A DNA stretch of 64,000 nt, from contig QJPP01001690.1 in NCBI GenBank assembly GCA_003996215.1, forward strand, positions 429,782 through 493,781. The letters run 5' to 3'. The stretch comes from Jaltomata sinuosa. Lineage: Eukaryota; Streptophyta; Magnoliopsida; Solanales; Solanaceae. The notes under the pieces are model-generated. The model did not search any database. It was not told the origin of the DNA and was given only the letters and a program-made list of their open reading frames with translations. This document shows positions 1 to 11,581 of the stretch, one piece after another. Every line of letters begins with the position of its first letter. Position 1 is the stretch's first letter. A program made the position numbers and the translations under genes.

Positions 1-1116
1 ATACATAAGCTAGCAGACCTACTCTTGACTGTAGTTGCTTTCATTGTGGTGAGTTAGGACACTTTAAGAGAGATTGTCCACATAGGAAGATAGGTAAACA
101 GGGTTAGCAGGAGACTAGAGCAGTGGTTCTGGCCGGTAGAGGCGGTAATGCTAGGGGTCATCCACATGGTAGGCGAGGTAATTTTCAGGTAGGCCGAGGA
201 GACCGAGGGAACGGCGGCGCAGGCAGAGGTGTGGCGCAGTCGGCTCGGGAAGTTGCCTGGATTGATGATCAGGATCATTGCTATACTTTTCCAGAGAGGA
301 CTGAGGTGGAAGCCTCAGATGCGGTGATCACAGGTACTATTCTTGTCTATGATAAAATGGCTTTGATATTATTTGACCCAGGTTCTACATATTCTTATGT
401 GTCTGTGAGTTTTGCTTTGGGGCTGGGTTTGACTTGTGATATCCTTGATTACCCCATCTATGTTTCTACCCCAGTTGGAGAGTCGGTAGTTGTGACTCAT
501 GTATATCATGATTGTTCTGTTATGTTTGTGGGGCTACATACTTGGGTAGACTTGGTAATTCTGGATATGACTGATTTTGATATTATCTTGGGTATGACCT
601 AGCTATCTCCTTATCATGTTGTGTTGAACTGTAACACCAAGACTGTAGCTCTAGATATTCCGGGTGAGGATAGACTAGAGTGGGAAGGTGTGAACAAGCC
701 TAAGTCAGTTAAGATAATATCGTTTGTTTGGCCTAGAAAGCTAGTGGGGAGGGGGTGTCTCTCCTTCTTGGCTCATCTCCGGGATGATAGTGTGGAGTCC
801 CCATCTATTGAGTTAGTTCCTGTGGTTTCTGAGTTTCTAGAGGTGTTTCCAGCGGATTTGCCCGGCATGTCTCTGGACAGGGATATAGATTTCTGTATTG
901 ATTTGGAGCCAGGCACTCGTCCCATTTCCATTCCTCTGTATCGTATGGCTCCGGCAGAGTTGAGGGAACTTAAGACTTAGCTACAGGAACTCCTAGATAA
1001 GGGATTTATCCATCCCAGAGCATCGCCTTGGGGTGCTCCGATCTTATTTGTAAAGAAAAAGGACGGTAGTATGCGGATGTGCATAGACTATAGGCAGTTG
1101 AACAAGGTGACCATCC
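1..1116 (+). pseudogene. Truncated Tekay-like gag-pol fragment (zinc knuckle, protease, start of RT)
   Basis: This is the middle of a Ty3/gypsy chromovirus polyprotein closely related to the B1 and B2 elements further right. A CCHC zinc knuckle (C-x2-C-x4-H-x4-C, reading CFHCGELGHFKRDC) lies at 36-77. The aspartic protease follows with active-site motif LFDPGSTYSYVS near 367-402. The fragment ends just inside reverse transcriptase at IDYRQLNK near 1083-1106. In-frame stops at 105-107 and 978-980 replace Gln, and one at 600-602 replaces Trp, judged against B2. The left end is the window edge. The right end is an abrupt junction at about 1116-1121 with an Ogre-like LTR, so this copy lost RT, RNase H and integrase. 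It is not functional. Confidence 0.9.
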
Positions 1117-1145
1117 TAAAAATGGTTTAGGATTTTAAGGTTTTC

Positions 1146-1152
1146 TATAAAG
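1146..1152 (+). promoter_or_regulatory. Putative LTR TATA box
   Basis: The motif TATAAAG sits in CTATAAAGTGTCTCATACAC, which is conserved in all three A-family LTRs (also 18960-18966 and 29424-29430). It lies upstream of a pyrimidine-rich stretch. A TATA box is the natural reading, though no transcript evidence is available here. Confidence 0.5.
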
Positions 1153-1894
1153 TGTCTCATACACACTACGCAATCCTTGGTGGTGGATAATATCTAAATT
1201 TGGCAAAAAATTCTCAAAGGTTCTCTTCTCTCCCTTCACTATTCACCGGCCGCCGCCCCCCCACCAGAATCCGGACACCTCTGGTGAAAACCAGATCTTC
1301 CAATCTTCGTTCTCCCTTCCTCTTCATCTCCGGTGAGCTCCATCACCATAACCCCACTCCCTCCGTCATTTTCCCCGTCGAAACGCACCAAAGAAAACCC
1401 GACAACCACAGCTCAACAATCGGAGCTCCACCAGACCCACAAAATGACCCCTTTTCTCTTCCCCCTCCCTTTCGCTGGTACACTCCCACCATTGCCAGAC
1501 CGCGATGAGCTCCAACGAGCAAGGGAAAAATCCTCTCCGACTAGCCGTTGCTCAGATGACGGACCACCACTGTAAGCCTCATTTCTCTTCCCCCTTTTTC
1601 TCATGATTTTGAGCTCTGTTTAAGGTGATACTCCGGTGGCTATGTTGTTTTGTCCAGATCTGGTCGGAAAAATACTTCACTCCAGTGACATCTTTTCCAT
1701 TATATATTTTTTTATCTTTGTTTGTGCATATTTGTAGTCTTTACGTCTCACTATTTTGCTAGTTACTATCATTAATGGGCTGATTTATTTTGTAAGTTTT
1801 GTTGCTTTTTTTCGACGTTACTTGAAGTATTTAATCTTCATTTCTTTTCTTTCATTGTTATCCGTGTTTAGTCATTTAGCCAGTGACCCTTAAG

Positions 1895-2081
1895 CAGTGG
1901 CGGAGCCCCCTTTGGCCAGAGGTTCATCCGAACCTCCTTCGATAGAAAATTATACTATTTATACACATTTAAAATTATTTTTTATGTATATATAGTAGAT
2001 GTTGAACCCCCTTCGATTAGTTCGTGTATTTGTATTTTCAGATTTTGAATCCCCTCAATGAAAATCCTGGCTCCGCCTCTG
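1895..2081. mobile_element. hAT-type MITE inside the A1 LTR
   Basis: This 187-bp AT-rich segment has 13-bp terminal inverted repeats, CAGTGGCGGAGCC at the left and GGCTCCGCCTCTG at the right, with one mismatch. It is flanked by an 8-bp target duplication with one mismatch (CCCTTAAG at 1887-1894, CCCTCAAG at 2082-2089). Eight-bp duplications and CAG-type ends are typical of hAT elements. There is no coding capacity. The same MITE is at the same place in A3, so it inserted before these LTR copies diverged. Confidence 0.85.
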
Positions 2082-2948
2082 CCCTCAAGGTTGGGTTATA
2101 TTCTTTAAACACTCACTGTTTATAGTATTACTTGGAATGAAATTTAATTGGTTATGCTAATTTATTAATTTGAGTTTGAATATGTTATGGTATTTTGTGG
2201 GTTGAGTTTTAATTTGTTATGGCACCTTGTTATTGAAATTAGTCAATGAAAGAATCTCTCCGTCGAATTTTTGAGGCCTCTCCATAATAAAAGATGGATA
2301 TTATTTTGAGTTCGATCATTTCATATCGAATATCAATTTATATGGCCGATGAAGAAATTTTTGTCGATTTCCAAGGCTTCCAATGTATATAAGACGGGTT
2401 TATTCCTAGTTATTATTTATTTAATTCTCGTTGATTAATTTTCGTTCATTGCTAACACTTTTACTAAGTGTGTTTACAAGTACACAAAAATGCTTTCCGA
2501 AGAAGATATTCGAATTAAAATTTGAAGATGTTGTATAATTCTTTATTGTATTTATTTATTTTAGCTAACGATAGGCAAATATTAGGCCGTTTCATAAAAG
2601 TTTGTCCTTGAATTCTTAGAGTTTTGGAGGGTCTTTTTCTCTAACACGAAAGAATCAAGGCATTTGTTTTATCTCCTCATTTGAAAAAATGAGTTCAGTT
2701 GGGAACCACCGTTGTAGATTCTTAAGGATGCCTAACCCCTTCCCTTCAGAATAACTTGAACCCTTACCTAGAATCTAACTGGTTTCATAGACTAAAATTT
2801 GTTCAATTGTTAATAAGGTTTCATAATTATCCTAAAATTTGGTGGCGACTCTCTTCCTCTCTTTCTCTCTTAAATCATTTTTTAAACTAATTTTTTATTA
2901 ATTATTTTTTGTGAGTCCCGATGTTGTGTCCTATCGGATATAACAGAA

Positions 2949-2964
2949 TGGCGACTCTGCTGAG
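2949..2964 (+). other. Primer-binding site of A1
   Basis: TGGCGACTCTGCTGAG begins three bases after the LTR end. It is close to the TGGCGACTCCGCTGGGG-type site of Ogre/Tat elements, which is usually assigned to a tRNA-Arg primer. H carries the same type of site. Confidence 0.75.
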
Positions 2965-4697
2965 AATTAAAAGGTTTTAATCATTATGAATTTATTTTTT
3001 CAATTGAGGAGTTTTTCTTTTTTACAAAAAATATTTCCTCATTGTTTAATTAATTCTTTATTTGCGCCTTGTATATTTTGTTGGTTATTTATAAATTGTA
3101 TATTTCTTACATTTATTAGATTATTTATTCATTATTTATTGTATTATATGTATATTGTCATTGCATACATAACATCTTTCCGTCACATAGCATGCGATTT
3201 TATCTTTAATGGGGGTTCACGATCCCGTGACCTCTTTTCACAAATAACACTTTCTTGGAAATATGATAGTTTACGGGTACGTCATGCATCCAATGACTAT
3301 CATATTTTCAACCCAAGTTGTCCTCTTGGGACCCGGTCTATTTCGAAGAAAGCCCACTCTTAGTCACCTAGCGTAGAGCGGAGCCAACTCCTTCAATTAA
3401 GCATCGACCTAAGTTGACTCGATACTCAAGCAGTGTTGGGTCCATTAGTGAGACCACCTTGAGTTCAAATAGGCCCATGGCCTAAAAGGACAATAATTTA
3501 ATTATTTGTTTTAACTTGAAAGATGTGTATGTCGAGTTGTACGAACTATTGTCTCTCGAACTTGTATAAATATATTTTTTGGGGCAATCGAACATTTCAC
3601 AAATGACATACACATTTTTCAAGCATTAGGCTCACCTTTGGCTTAAAAGGTCACATGTATGCTAGGTCACGTTATGCATTGTTATGTGCTAAATGCTACC
3701 TAATTTATTTTGTCCATATTTATTTTATTTTTGTGTACATATTTTGTTGTAAATATGATTATTCATTCCAAAGGTTGAAACTACATTTGACTTGATTCTC
3801 GGCTCAACGAGATACGTAGGCGCCACACTGGCTCGATCATATTTCCCATAAGCTTTTCAATGATTTGTAATGAAAGCTGCGCAGAATTTTTGAGAAGGTT
3901 TCAAAAATTCTACAGAAGATGGTGTTTGTTACAAGATTGAATACATAGAGTTGTTGAAGTCAAAACTGGGGCAGAATTTTTGAGGAAGATCCTCAAAAAT
4001 TCTACCAGAAAAGTAAAGAGAGCAACATATGATGTTGAACTCCATGAAGTGTCAAAAAGATAAATCAGGATAGCTTTTGATTGAGTTGTGACACTCCTCT
4101 ATTTTTTTTTTTTTCATGACTATCATGTTTCCATTCATTCTTCTTTACATCATTTTTTGTGCATATATCTGACATTCTTTCAAAAATGATACATTTTATA
4201 TCATATCTGCATGAACTACGCACACCTAATTTTCATTCCTCGGGGTAAGATACGTAGGCATCCCTTTTGGGTTCGATATCTTTTTTTTAAAAAAAATCAA
4301 AATAAATAAATATTTTTTTTTAAGAATCACATCTTTGACTTGGTTGGTGCCAACACGGTTAGAAATGTGCAAATAACTGATTGAGAACGTTAACTTTATG
4401 TGAACCATAGATTCTTTTGGTACCTCTTAGTCGTATCTTTGTGACACTAGAAAGTATTCTCTTGCATGCATCAAAGATAAGTATAAAATCAACCTCATTG
4501 TTTCATGTGCATTGTGTGGTGAACTTTTAGATTAAATTCAATTGCATTGCATTGCTGATCTAGAACTTGGCTTGAATGTTTATTGAGGCGAAATCCTGAG
4601 TAATATTTGATTTGGGAAAGGATCGTAGGCCTTTTTTGACTCGTTTGTGCCTCTCAATGCCTGCCAAATGACATTAATCCCTAGTATGTCCCCCTTT
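2965..4697 (+). other. A1 leader, non-coding
   Basis: No convincing coding region is present. A recurrent module, CTACRTTTGACTTGATTC followed by GATACGTAGGC, occurs at about 3780-3822, with a variant at about 4215-4262. Hairpins next to the motif GGGGCAG or its variants lie at 3883-4003. The same modules occur in H, which links the two elements. The last five bases (CCTTT, 4693-4697) are the left target duplication of B1. Confidence 0.7.
3883..4003 (+). repeat. Two related hairpins in the A1 leader
   Basis: At 3973-4003 the arms AGAATTTTTGAGGA and TCCTCAAAAATTCT form a perfect 14-bp stem with a 3-base loop. It is preceded by CTGGGGC. At 3883-3911 a related 11-bp stem (AGAATTTTTGA with TCAAAAATTCT) has a 7-base loop. 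Further hairpins of this family occur in H. Confidence 0.8.
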
Positions 4698-5076
4698 TAT
4701 AACGATCAGGTTCGTCATTATGGGTAGTCCAATCGTGCCAAGTTTTAGAGTTAGAAAACTCCGGGTTGGGAGTTTGAAATTCTGGGCTAGGCTAGCCTCG
4801 GCCGAATTTGGAGCGAGGTGGAGTCTAGGGAAATCCGTGTAAGGATTGGGTTAGGTGTCTTATTTTGAGCTAGTTTTTCATGTAGCCAAGACATAAAGGA
4901 GTTCGGGAGACTTTTCAGAATCAAATTTCGGTAAGTAGAACTCCCAGAATCGTGTTTGATGTGGAGGGATTATTTCGGGTCATCGGGGGAAGCAAGTGTG
5001 TTGTAAAATGATCAAATTTTAGAAATTTCTGGACATTCTGTCCGTGCCGAGCGCAACGGCTTCGCCGTAGCGATCT

Positions 5077-5202
5077 CCGCTATAGCGGTGGAAAATACTG
5101 GTATAGTGGTGGTCAAGGCGGTCAACGCCGCTTTAGACCGCTATAGCAGAAGTCGTCCGCTATAGCGCGAACGCTATAGTGGATCGGGGACCGCTATAGC
5201 GG
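5077..5202 (+). repeat. Cluster of CGCTATAGCG palindromes in the B LTR
   Basis: The perfect 12-bp palindrome CCGCTATAGCGG occurs at 5077-5088 and 5191-5202. Degenerate copies lie between (around 5148, 5158 and 5172). Related clusters occur in every B LTR in the window (around 11960-12055, 17700-17800 reversed, 19545-19670 and 26935-27045). The stretch is unusually rich in CpG for this AT-rich DNA and lies just upstream of the likely transcription start region. Confidence 0.8.
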
Positions 5203-5940
5203 GTCGATGGGTTTTTAATGCAGAAACTTCCCCAAAACCGTTCAGTTTTCTACAATTCATTTGGGAGAAGAACTAGGGCGATTTCAAGCATTTTTTCTCC
5301 GTTCTTCATCGTTTTTCTTTCCTAAGGTAAGATTTCTACTCCCCAAACTTCATACTACTATGCGGTAGAATTACTAGGAAAGAACTTGGGGGAAGGTTGG
5401 AATAACCTAGGAATGGTGGAATCCGGGGAAGAAAGGGGATTCTAAACATGAAAGTTCTTGGGTATTGTTAAAAGTGAAATATAATGATCATATGTTGTTA
5501 AATTCTCTATTTTTATCAATGAAAATGATAGAACTAGAGAATTAAATTAATGGTGGAAAAGTCCAGGAAAAGGGTGGAACGATCATGGGTGGCCTGGGGT
5601 TTTGGGATTTGGTGTAATCGGGTAATGTGCAGGCCTTATTTGTTAATTTCATGTACTTGTATGTTATTTTAGACCAAGAATGAGAGAGGAATCCGGAACA
5701 CGGGAAAGCTTGGGTTGAGTAGAGCTTGCATCATTTCGAGGTAGGGTGATGGCTTACGATTCTTCTGAATGTGGTATATGTTTGTACTCTTATCTAAGTT
5801 CTTGTATGAATTATATTGCTTAGAGGAATTGTGTAGAATGTCTAAGGGTCCTGTTTTACAGTTTGTGAATTGAACGGTGTGTTGCTTGTTGGTTTACAAG
5901 TTATTTGTTCATCTATTGATTGTGGGTTATTGACATTCAG

Positions 5941-6040
5941 TTGGCTCGGGTACCATGCCTGGTATGGAAATACTAAGGGTTGGCTCAGGTACCACGTCTG
6001 GTACGGGATAATAACGGTTGGCTCGGGTACCACGCCTGGT
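5941..6040 (+). repeat. Three-unit minisatellite with a hairpin in each unit
   Basis: Units of 38-39 bp begin at 5941, 5980 and 6018 with TTGGCTCGGG. The last unit contains GTACCACGCCTGGTAC, a 6-bp inverted repeat (GTACCA with TGGTAC) around a 4-base loop, and the other two carry close variants. Similar three-unit arrays are found near 12794, 16855 (reversed), 20405 and 27785 in the other B LTRs. Confidence 0.8.
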
Positions 6041-6912
6041 ACGAGTTTATTTTACTGCATCTTTGCATTGTTATTATTGTATTGCATTGACTGTTATTGG
6101 TTTCGTGAGTGGACTGGACTATTTTACTGAAATGTGATACTTGTTTTGGTGGTCCTTGATGTGACCGGGAAACTTTGTTATAATTGTTAAGTGGGTCTTG
6201 GATTAGGCCGGGTTGTTCATTTACACTTAGGTGTTGTTTAGAGTGGATCCTAGGGTGGGTTCGGGCTAGACGGAAAGGTATAGTTATTGGTATATGATTG
6301 TGGTTTAGAGTTATCAGAGATGGATTTCATGCGGTAACAAGCTAGGTAGAGACTTGTAGTCTAGGGTCTATTGACTTGTTGCATGTCTTCCATACTAATT
6401 ACTTGATTTGTTGTACTGCTTATACACTGTTTATTTGGAAACTGGCTGATGATCCTACAAGTGCACAGTGGTTGTGTACTGATACTGCACTTGCTTGTTT
6501 TTGTTGTGAGTACAGGAAATCTTCCGGAGGTTAACGCACGACCTCACCTGTAGGCCAGGCTGTTCCAAGATATCAAGGGTGAGCCGTTCGACCAAGCCGC
6601 CTTGATGCTTATATTTTGAGTTATAGTTCAATTGTTTCGGGCTTAGACTATCTCTTTTATTGTTTAAGTTTTGAGGTTGCATTCCCATACTCTAGATGTT
6701 TGTAGAATTGTTTGGTACTGCGACTTTCAGTTTCTAGGGGGATTTTCCGCAGGATAATTTTAATGATATAGGTCTTTGCTGATTTGAGCTGCTAGTTTAC
6801 TTTTTGCTGCTGGTTTTAGGCTGTTAGTCTAGGCTAAGGGTTGAACTCTATTGGTTCGCTCATTCGGAGGTTGGGTGGGTGCCACTCACGATGGTCGGGG
6901 TCGTGACAAAGA

Positions 6913-6925
6913 TGGTATCAGAGCC
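6913..6925 (+). other. Primer-binding site of B1
   Basis: TGGTATCAGAGCC, four bases after the LTR, is complementary to the 3' end of initiator methionine tRNA. It is the usual primer site of chromoviruses and many other plant LTR elements. Confidence 0.9.
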
Positions 6926-7129
6926 CTAGGTTCGTTGATCTCGTTGTACCAAACAGCTCTAGTAGGGTCTTACAGAATGGTGCGAAGACGTCCGTACTTT
7001 TCTTCGAGAGGCTATGGGGCTTTAGGAAAAAACTATCTCTTCCTTCTTTCCTTCGTGCTATAACTTGATTCCAATTGGTATCTGGTGATACAAATTTGTA
7101 TCTAACCTCATTCACTCTTCTGTCCGCAG

Positions 7130-8560
7130 ATGGTTACTACAAGGAACAATAGAGCGAGGCCAGCAGTCCCGACAGTGGGCCCAACAACTCATGGCAGAGG
7201 TAGGGGAAGGGGCAGGGGATAAGGTAGAGCCGCACTCGCCAGGGGTGGAGCTCAAGCGGTTACTGGAGAGCGTGAAGCAACCCCTCCCCCACCTCAGGAA
7301 TATGTTGTTGAAGATATGGAAGTTTTTTTGGAGGACGAAGGGGTGCAGGCAGAGGCGACACCGGTTGGGGATGCAGGACTTCCTACTATGACACCGAAAC
7401 CCTTTTAGCAGGCTTGGAATATTCTGAGTGGGTTGGTCGGTACTGGAGCCATACCCATGGCTTTTGCGAATCAGGCCTTGGATACTCAGCTGGCAGTTAC
7501 TACATCGCCTAGGATGGATACAGCTTCAGGCACGAATGATTTCTTCAGGCCAATGATAGGCCCAGTGATGACAGGGAATGAGCATGAGATGCTGACCAAG
7601 TTTCTCAAGCTGAAACCTCCTACTTTTCAGGGTACCGACAAAGAGGATGCCTATGAGTTCATCTTGGATTGCTATGAGAGGTTGCACAAGTTGAGTATTG
7701 TACATCAGCATGGGGTTGAGTTTGTCACATTTCAGTTGCAGGTTGATGCTAAGCAGTGGTGGAGGTCTCATGTGGAGTGTCGGTCTTCTGTTCTACCCCC
7801 ACTGACTTGGGAATAGTTCCACGCTTTGTTCTTAGAGAAGTACGTACCCCGTACTTTGAGGGACCGGAAGAAAGATGAGTTCTTTAACTTAGAGCAGGGT
7901 GTCATGTCAGTCTCTGCTTACGAGGCTAAGTTCTATGCCTTGTCTCATTTTTCCACACAGATGTTGGGTTCCGAGGAGGAACTGGTCTGGTTGTTTGTGA
8001 AATGGTTGAATACTGAGCTATAGGTACTGTCAGTGCATATGACTTCTTCAGGGAAGGGCTTTAGTGATGTGGTGGATTATGTGAAGAAACTTGAGGGAGT
8101 CAAGAAGGCGGGGTAGGCTAAGGATTTAGCCAAGAAGCCCCAGAATGAGGGAAATTTTGGTGGTTCATACTCCAGGGGCCAGAATCAGCAGGCTTACTCG
8201 GCCCATCCTATTCAGTCAGCTCTGCCAGCTACTACAGGTGGTCTTCAGGGAGCTCAGTCTTCAACTCCTAGAGGCCAGGGAGCGTCTTACACATCAGCTA
8301 GCAGGCCTTCACTTGACCGTGGTAGCTTCCATTGTGGTGATCTGGGCCACATTAAGAGGGAGTGCCTACATAGGCAGACCAGTAAGCAGGGTCAGCAGTA
8401 GTCTAGAGTAGTGGTCCCGGCAGGCAGAGGCGGTAATGCTAGAGGTCGTCCACAGGGTGGGCGAGGTAACTTTTAGGGAGGCCGGGGAGACAAGGGGAAC
8501 GGCGGTGCAGGCAGGGGTGCAGCGCAGCCATCCCGGGAAGTTGCCTGGATTGATGATCGG
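7130..8560 (+). pseudogene. B1 gag pseudogene
   Basis: The ATG at 7130 follows the 5' leader and aligns with the start in B2 (VTTRNN). The gag core lies at about 7590-7790 (MLTKFLKLKPP, then AKQWWRSHVE). The zinc knuckle at 8324-8365 has lost its first cysteine (SFHC instead of CFHC). Several in-frame TAG stops stand where B2 or family reading gives Gln, for example after LTWE near 7814. The product would be the nucleocapsid that packages element RNA, but this copy cannot make it. The 3' boundary with protease is approximate because gag-pol is one frame in this family. Confidence 0.88.
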
Positions 8561-8589
8561 TCTTATTGTTATGTTTTTCCAGGGAGGAC

Positions 8590-11569
8590 CGAGGTGGAAG
8601 CCTCAGATGTGGTGATCACAGGTACCATTCTTGTCTGCGATAAAATAACTTCGGTATTATTTGACCTAGGTTCTACATATTCTTATATGTCTGTGAGTTT
8701 TGCGTTGGGTCTGGACTTAATTTTTGATATCCTTGATTTCCCTATCCATGTTTCTACCCCAGTTGGAGAGTCTGTGATTGTGACTCATGTCTATCGTGAC
8801 TGTTCTGTTGTGTTTGTGGGGTTGCATACTTGGGTAGACTTGGTAGTTCTGGATATGGCTGATTTTGATATTATCTTGGGTATGACCTGACTATCCCCTT
8901 ATCATGCGGTGTTGAACTGTAACACCAAGACTGTGGCTCTAGAGATTCCGGGTAAGGAAGACTAGAGTGGGAAGGTGTGTAAGGCCTAAGCCAGTTAAGA
9001 TAATATCATTTGTTCGGGCTAGGAAGCTAGTGAGGAGGGGGTGTCTAGCCTTCTTGTCTCATCTTCGGGATGATAGTATGGAGTCCCCATCTATTGAGTC
9101 AGTTCTCGTAGTTTCTGAGTTTCTAGAGGTGTTTCCAGCGGATTTCCCGGCATGCCTCCGGACAGAGATATAGATTTCTGTATTGATATGGAGCCAGACA
9201 CTCGTCCCATTTCCATTCCTCCATATCGTATGGCTCCGACAGAGTTGAGGGAACTTAAGACTCAGCTACAGTAACTCCTAGATAAGTGATTTATCCATCC
9301 CAGTGCGTCGCCTTAGGGTGCTCCTATTTTATTTGTAAAGAAAAAGGATGGTAGTATGCGGATGTGCATAGATTATAGGCAGTTGAACAAGGTGACCATC
9401 CAGAATAAGTACCCTCTACCCCGTATAGATGATTTGTTTGACCAGCTTCAGGGTGCATCAGTGTTTTCAAATATCGACTTGAGGTTGGGGTACCATCAGT
9501 TAAAGATTAGGCCTGAAGACATTCCAAAAAACACTTTTTGGACTCGGTATGGGCATTGCGAGTTCCTAGTAATGTCATTTGGTTTGACCAATGCACCGAC
9601 AACATTCTTGTTTGGGTGTTGTGTTGATGCAGGATAGGAATGTGATAGCCTATGCATCCAGACAGTTGAAGGGCATGAGAGGAACTACCCGACTCACGAC
9701 CCAGAGTTGGCAGTGGTGGTTTTGGCACTAAAGATTTGGAGACACTATCTTTATGGTGTCAAGTATGAGGTATTCACAGATCATCGCAGTCTACTACATG
9801 TATTCACGCAAAAGGATTTGAATTTGAGGCAGAGAAGGTGGATGGAGCTATTAAAGGACTATGATGTGACCATTCCGTACCATCCGGGTAAGGCTAATAT
9901 GGTGGCAGACGCATTGAGCCGGAAAACAGTTAGCATGGGTAGCTTGGCTTGTTTGGGGGTGTCCAAACGACCACTAGCAAAGGAAATTCGGGATTTGGAG
10001 GCTAAGTTCATGCACTTGGATGTTTCAGATCAAGGTGGGTTGTTGGCCAGCATTGAGGTCAAAGCCACCTTCATAGAGGAAATAAAGGCCAAACAGTTTC
10101 AGGATCTGAAACTGAGTAAGCTACGAGGTAAAGTGATATTCGGGGAGTCCAGACATGTCACCTTAGACTCCGGTGGAGTGTTACATTTCAGGGAAATGAT
10201 TTGTGTTCCTCAGGTTGATGATATAATTCAAAAAATATTGGCAGAAGCTCATAGTTTGCGGTACTCAATTCATCCGGGTATGACTAAAATGTACAGAAAC
10301 TTGAGGCAGCGTTACTGGTGGCCTGGGATGAAAAGGAACATAGTTGATTTTATGTCCAATTGTCAGAACTGCCAACAGGTAAAGTATGAACATCAGAGAC
10401 CAGCAAGACTACTTCAAAGAATGCAAATTCCAGAGTGAAAGTGGGAAAGGATAGCCATGGACTTCGTGGTGGGTCTTCCCAAGACATTGGGAAAGTATGA
10501 CTCGATTTGGGTCATTATTAACAGGCTGACCAAGTCTGCTCATTTCATTCTTGTCAGGGTGGATTATAATTTGCAGCAATTGGCCAAGATCTATGTGAAG
10601 GAGATTGTGAGATTACATGGGGTATCACTGTCCATTATTTCAGACAGGGGTACACAGTTTACCTTTAACTTTTGGGGAAAGTTACATGAAGAGTTGGGTA
10701 CACAACTCACCTTTAGCACAACCTTCCATCCTCAGACTGATAGTCAGTTGAACAGGACGATCCAGGTATTGGAGGACATGCTGAGAGCGTGTGTGATGGA
10801 CTTCGGGGAACATTGGGACCAGTTTCTACCATTGTGCGAATTCTCATACAACAATAGCTACCACTCCAGTATTGACATAGCACCATTCAAGGAATTGTAT
10901 GGGAGGAACTGCAGATCATCGGTTGGGTGGTTTGAGGAAGGCAATGTAAAGCCCCTGGGCGTGGACTTTGTAAAGAAAGCGCAGGAAAAGGTAAGGGGCA
11001 TTCAGGACAAATTGCTGGCTGCCCAAAGCAGGCAGAAGGAGTATGCAGATCTCAAGGTCTGGGACATGGAGTTTCAGGTTGGTGAACATGTATTACTGAA
11101 GGTGTCACCAATGAAGGGAGTTATGCGGTTTGGTAAGAAAGGCAAGCTTAGCCCTTGGTTCATCAGTCCCTTTGAGGTTCTTGAGATTATAGGGCCAGCG
11201 GCTTACAAGTTAGCACTGCCACCCAGTTTGTCGGGCGTCTATCCGGTATTCCATGTATCCATGCTAAAGCGATACCATGGGGATGAGGATTACACTATCA
11301 AGTGGGACGAGGTACTTTTTGATAAGGATCTTCGTTATGAAGAGGAACCAGTCTTGATTCTTGCTCGGAATGTCCGGAGGTTGAGGACAAAGGTGATTGA
11401 TATGGTAAAAATTCAGTGGAAGCATCATCCAGTTGAGGAAGCCACTTGGGAAACTGAGAAGGACATGCGGGATAAGTACCCTCAGTTGTTTGAGGATTCA
11501 GGTACTACACTTACTCTCTTATATTTTTGTAAATTCAGGTTTGATCATTCGGGGAGGAACGATGCGTAA
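8590..11569 (+). pseudogene. B1 pol pseudogene with RT/RNase H deletion and chromodomain
   Basis: Domains in order are protease (LFDLGSTYSYMS near 8658, proline of the usual DPG changed to Leu), RT start (IDYRQLNK, 9368 onward), a deletion, RNase H remainder (TDHRSLLH), an integrase zinc finger (CQNCQQVKYEHQRPA), the DDE core (MDFVVGLP, ISDRGTQF) and a chromodomain (EEPVLILARNVRRLRTK through ATWETEKDM, about 11340-11510). Compared with B2, about 515 bp between NAP(T)TF and the RNase H segment are missing, including the FIDD catalytic site. The catalytic Glu of the DD35E triad is Asn at 10751-10753. The integrase-chromodomain part is otherwise long and open (10457-11569). Confidence 0.92.
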
Positions 11570-11581
11570 ATTGGTATTTGT

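Larger units (their letters stand above)
1117..2945 (+). repeat. A1 5' LTR, 5'-truncated
   Basis: It matches the solo LTR A3 from about 29396 to its end at 31143, and both end in ATCGGATATAACA. Roughly the first 410 bp of the LTR, including the expected TGTTGACACC start, are missing and replaced by the gag-pol fragment at 1-1116. A stretch of about 75 bp near 2725-2798 is absent from A3. A PBS directly follows, which identifies this as the 5' LTR. Confidence 0.88.
4698..6908 (+). repeat. B1 5' LTR
   Basis: It starts at the target duplication and ends in GGGGTCGTGACA. The outermost bases form a degenerate inverted repeat (family consensus about TGTAATGACC and GGTCGTGACA). Inside are a cluster of CGCTATAGCG palindromes (5077-5202), a conserved CTAAGGTAAG that looks like a splice donor (about 5323-5332), a conserved GAGGTAGG module (about 5740) and three hairpin-bearing minisatellite units (5941-6040). 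Confidence 0.93.
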
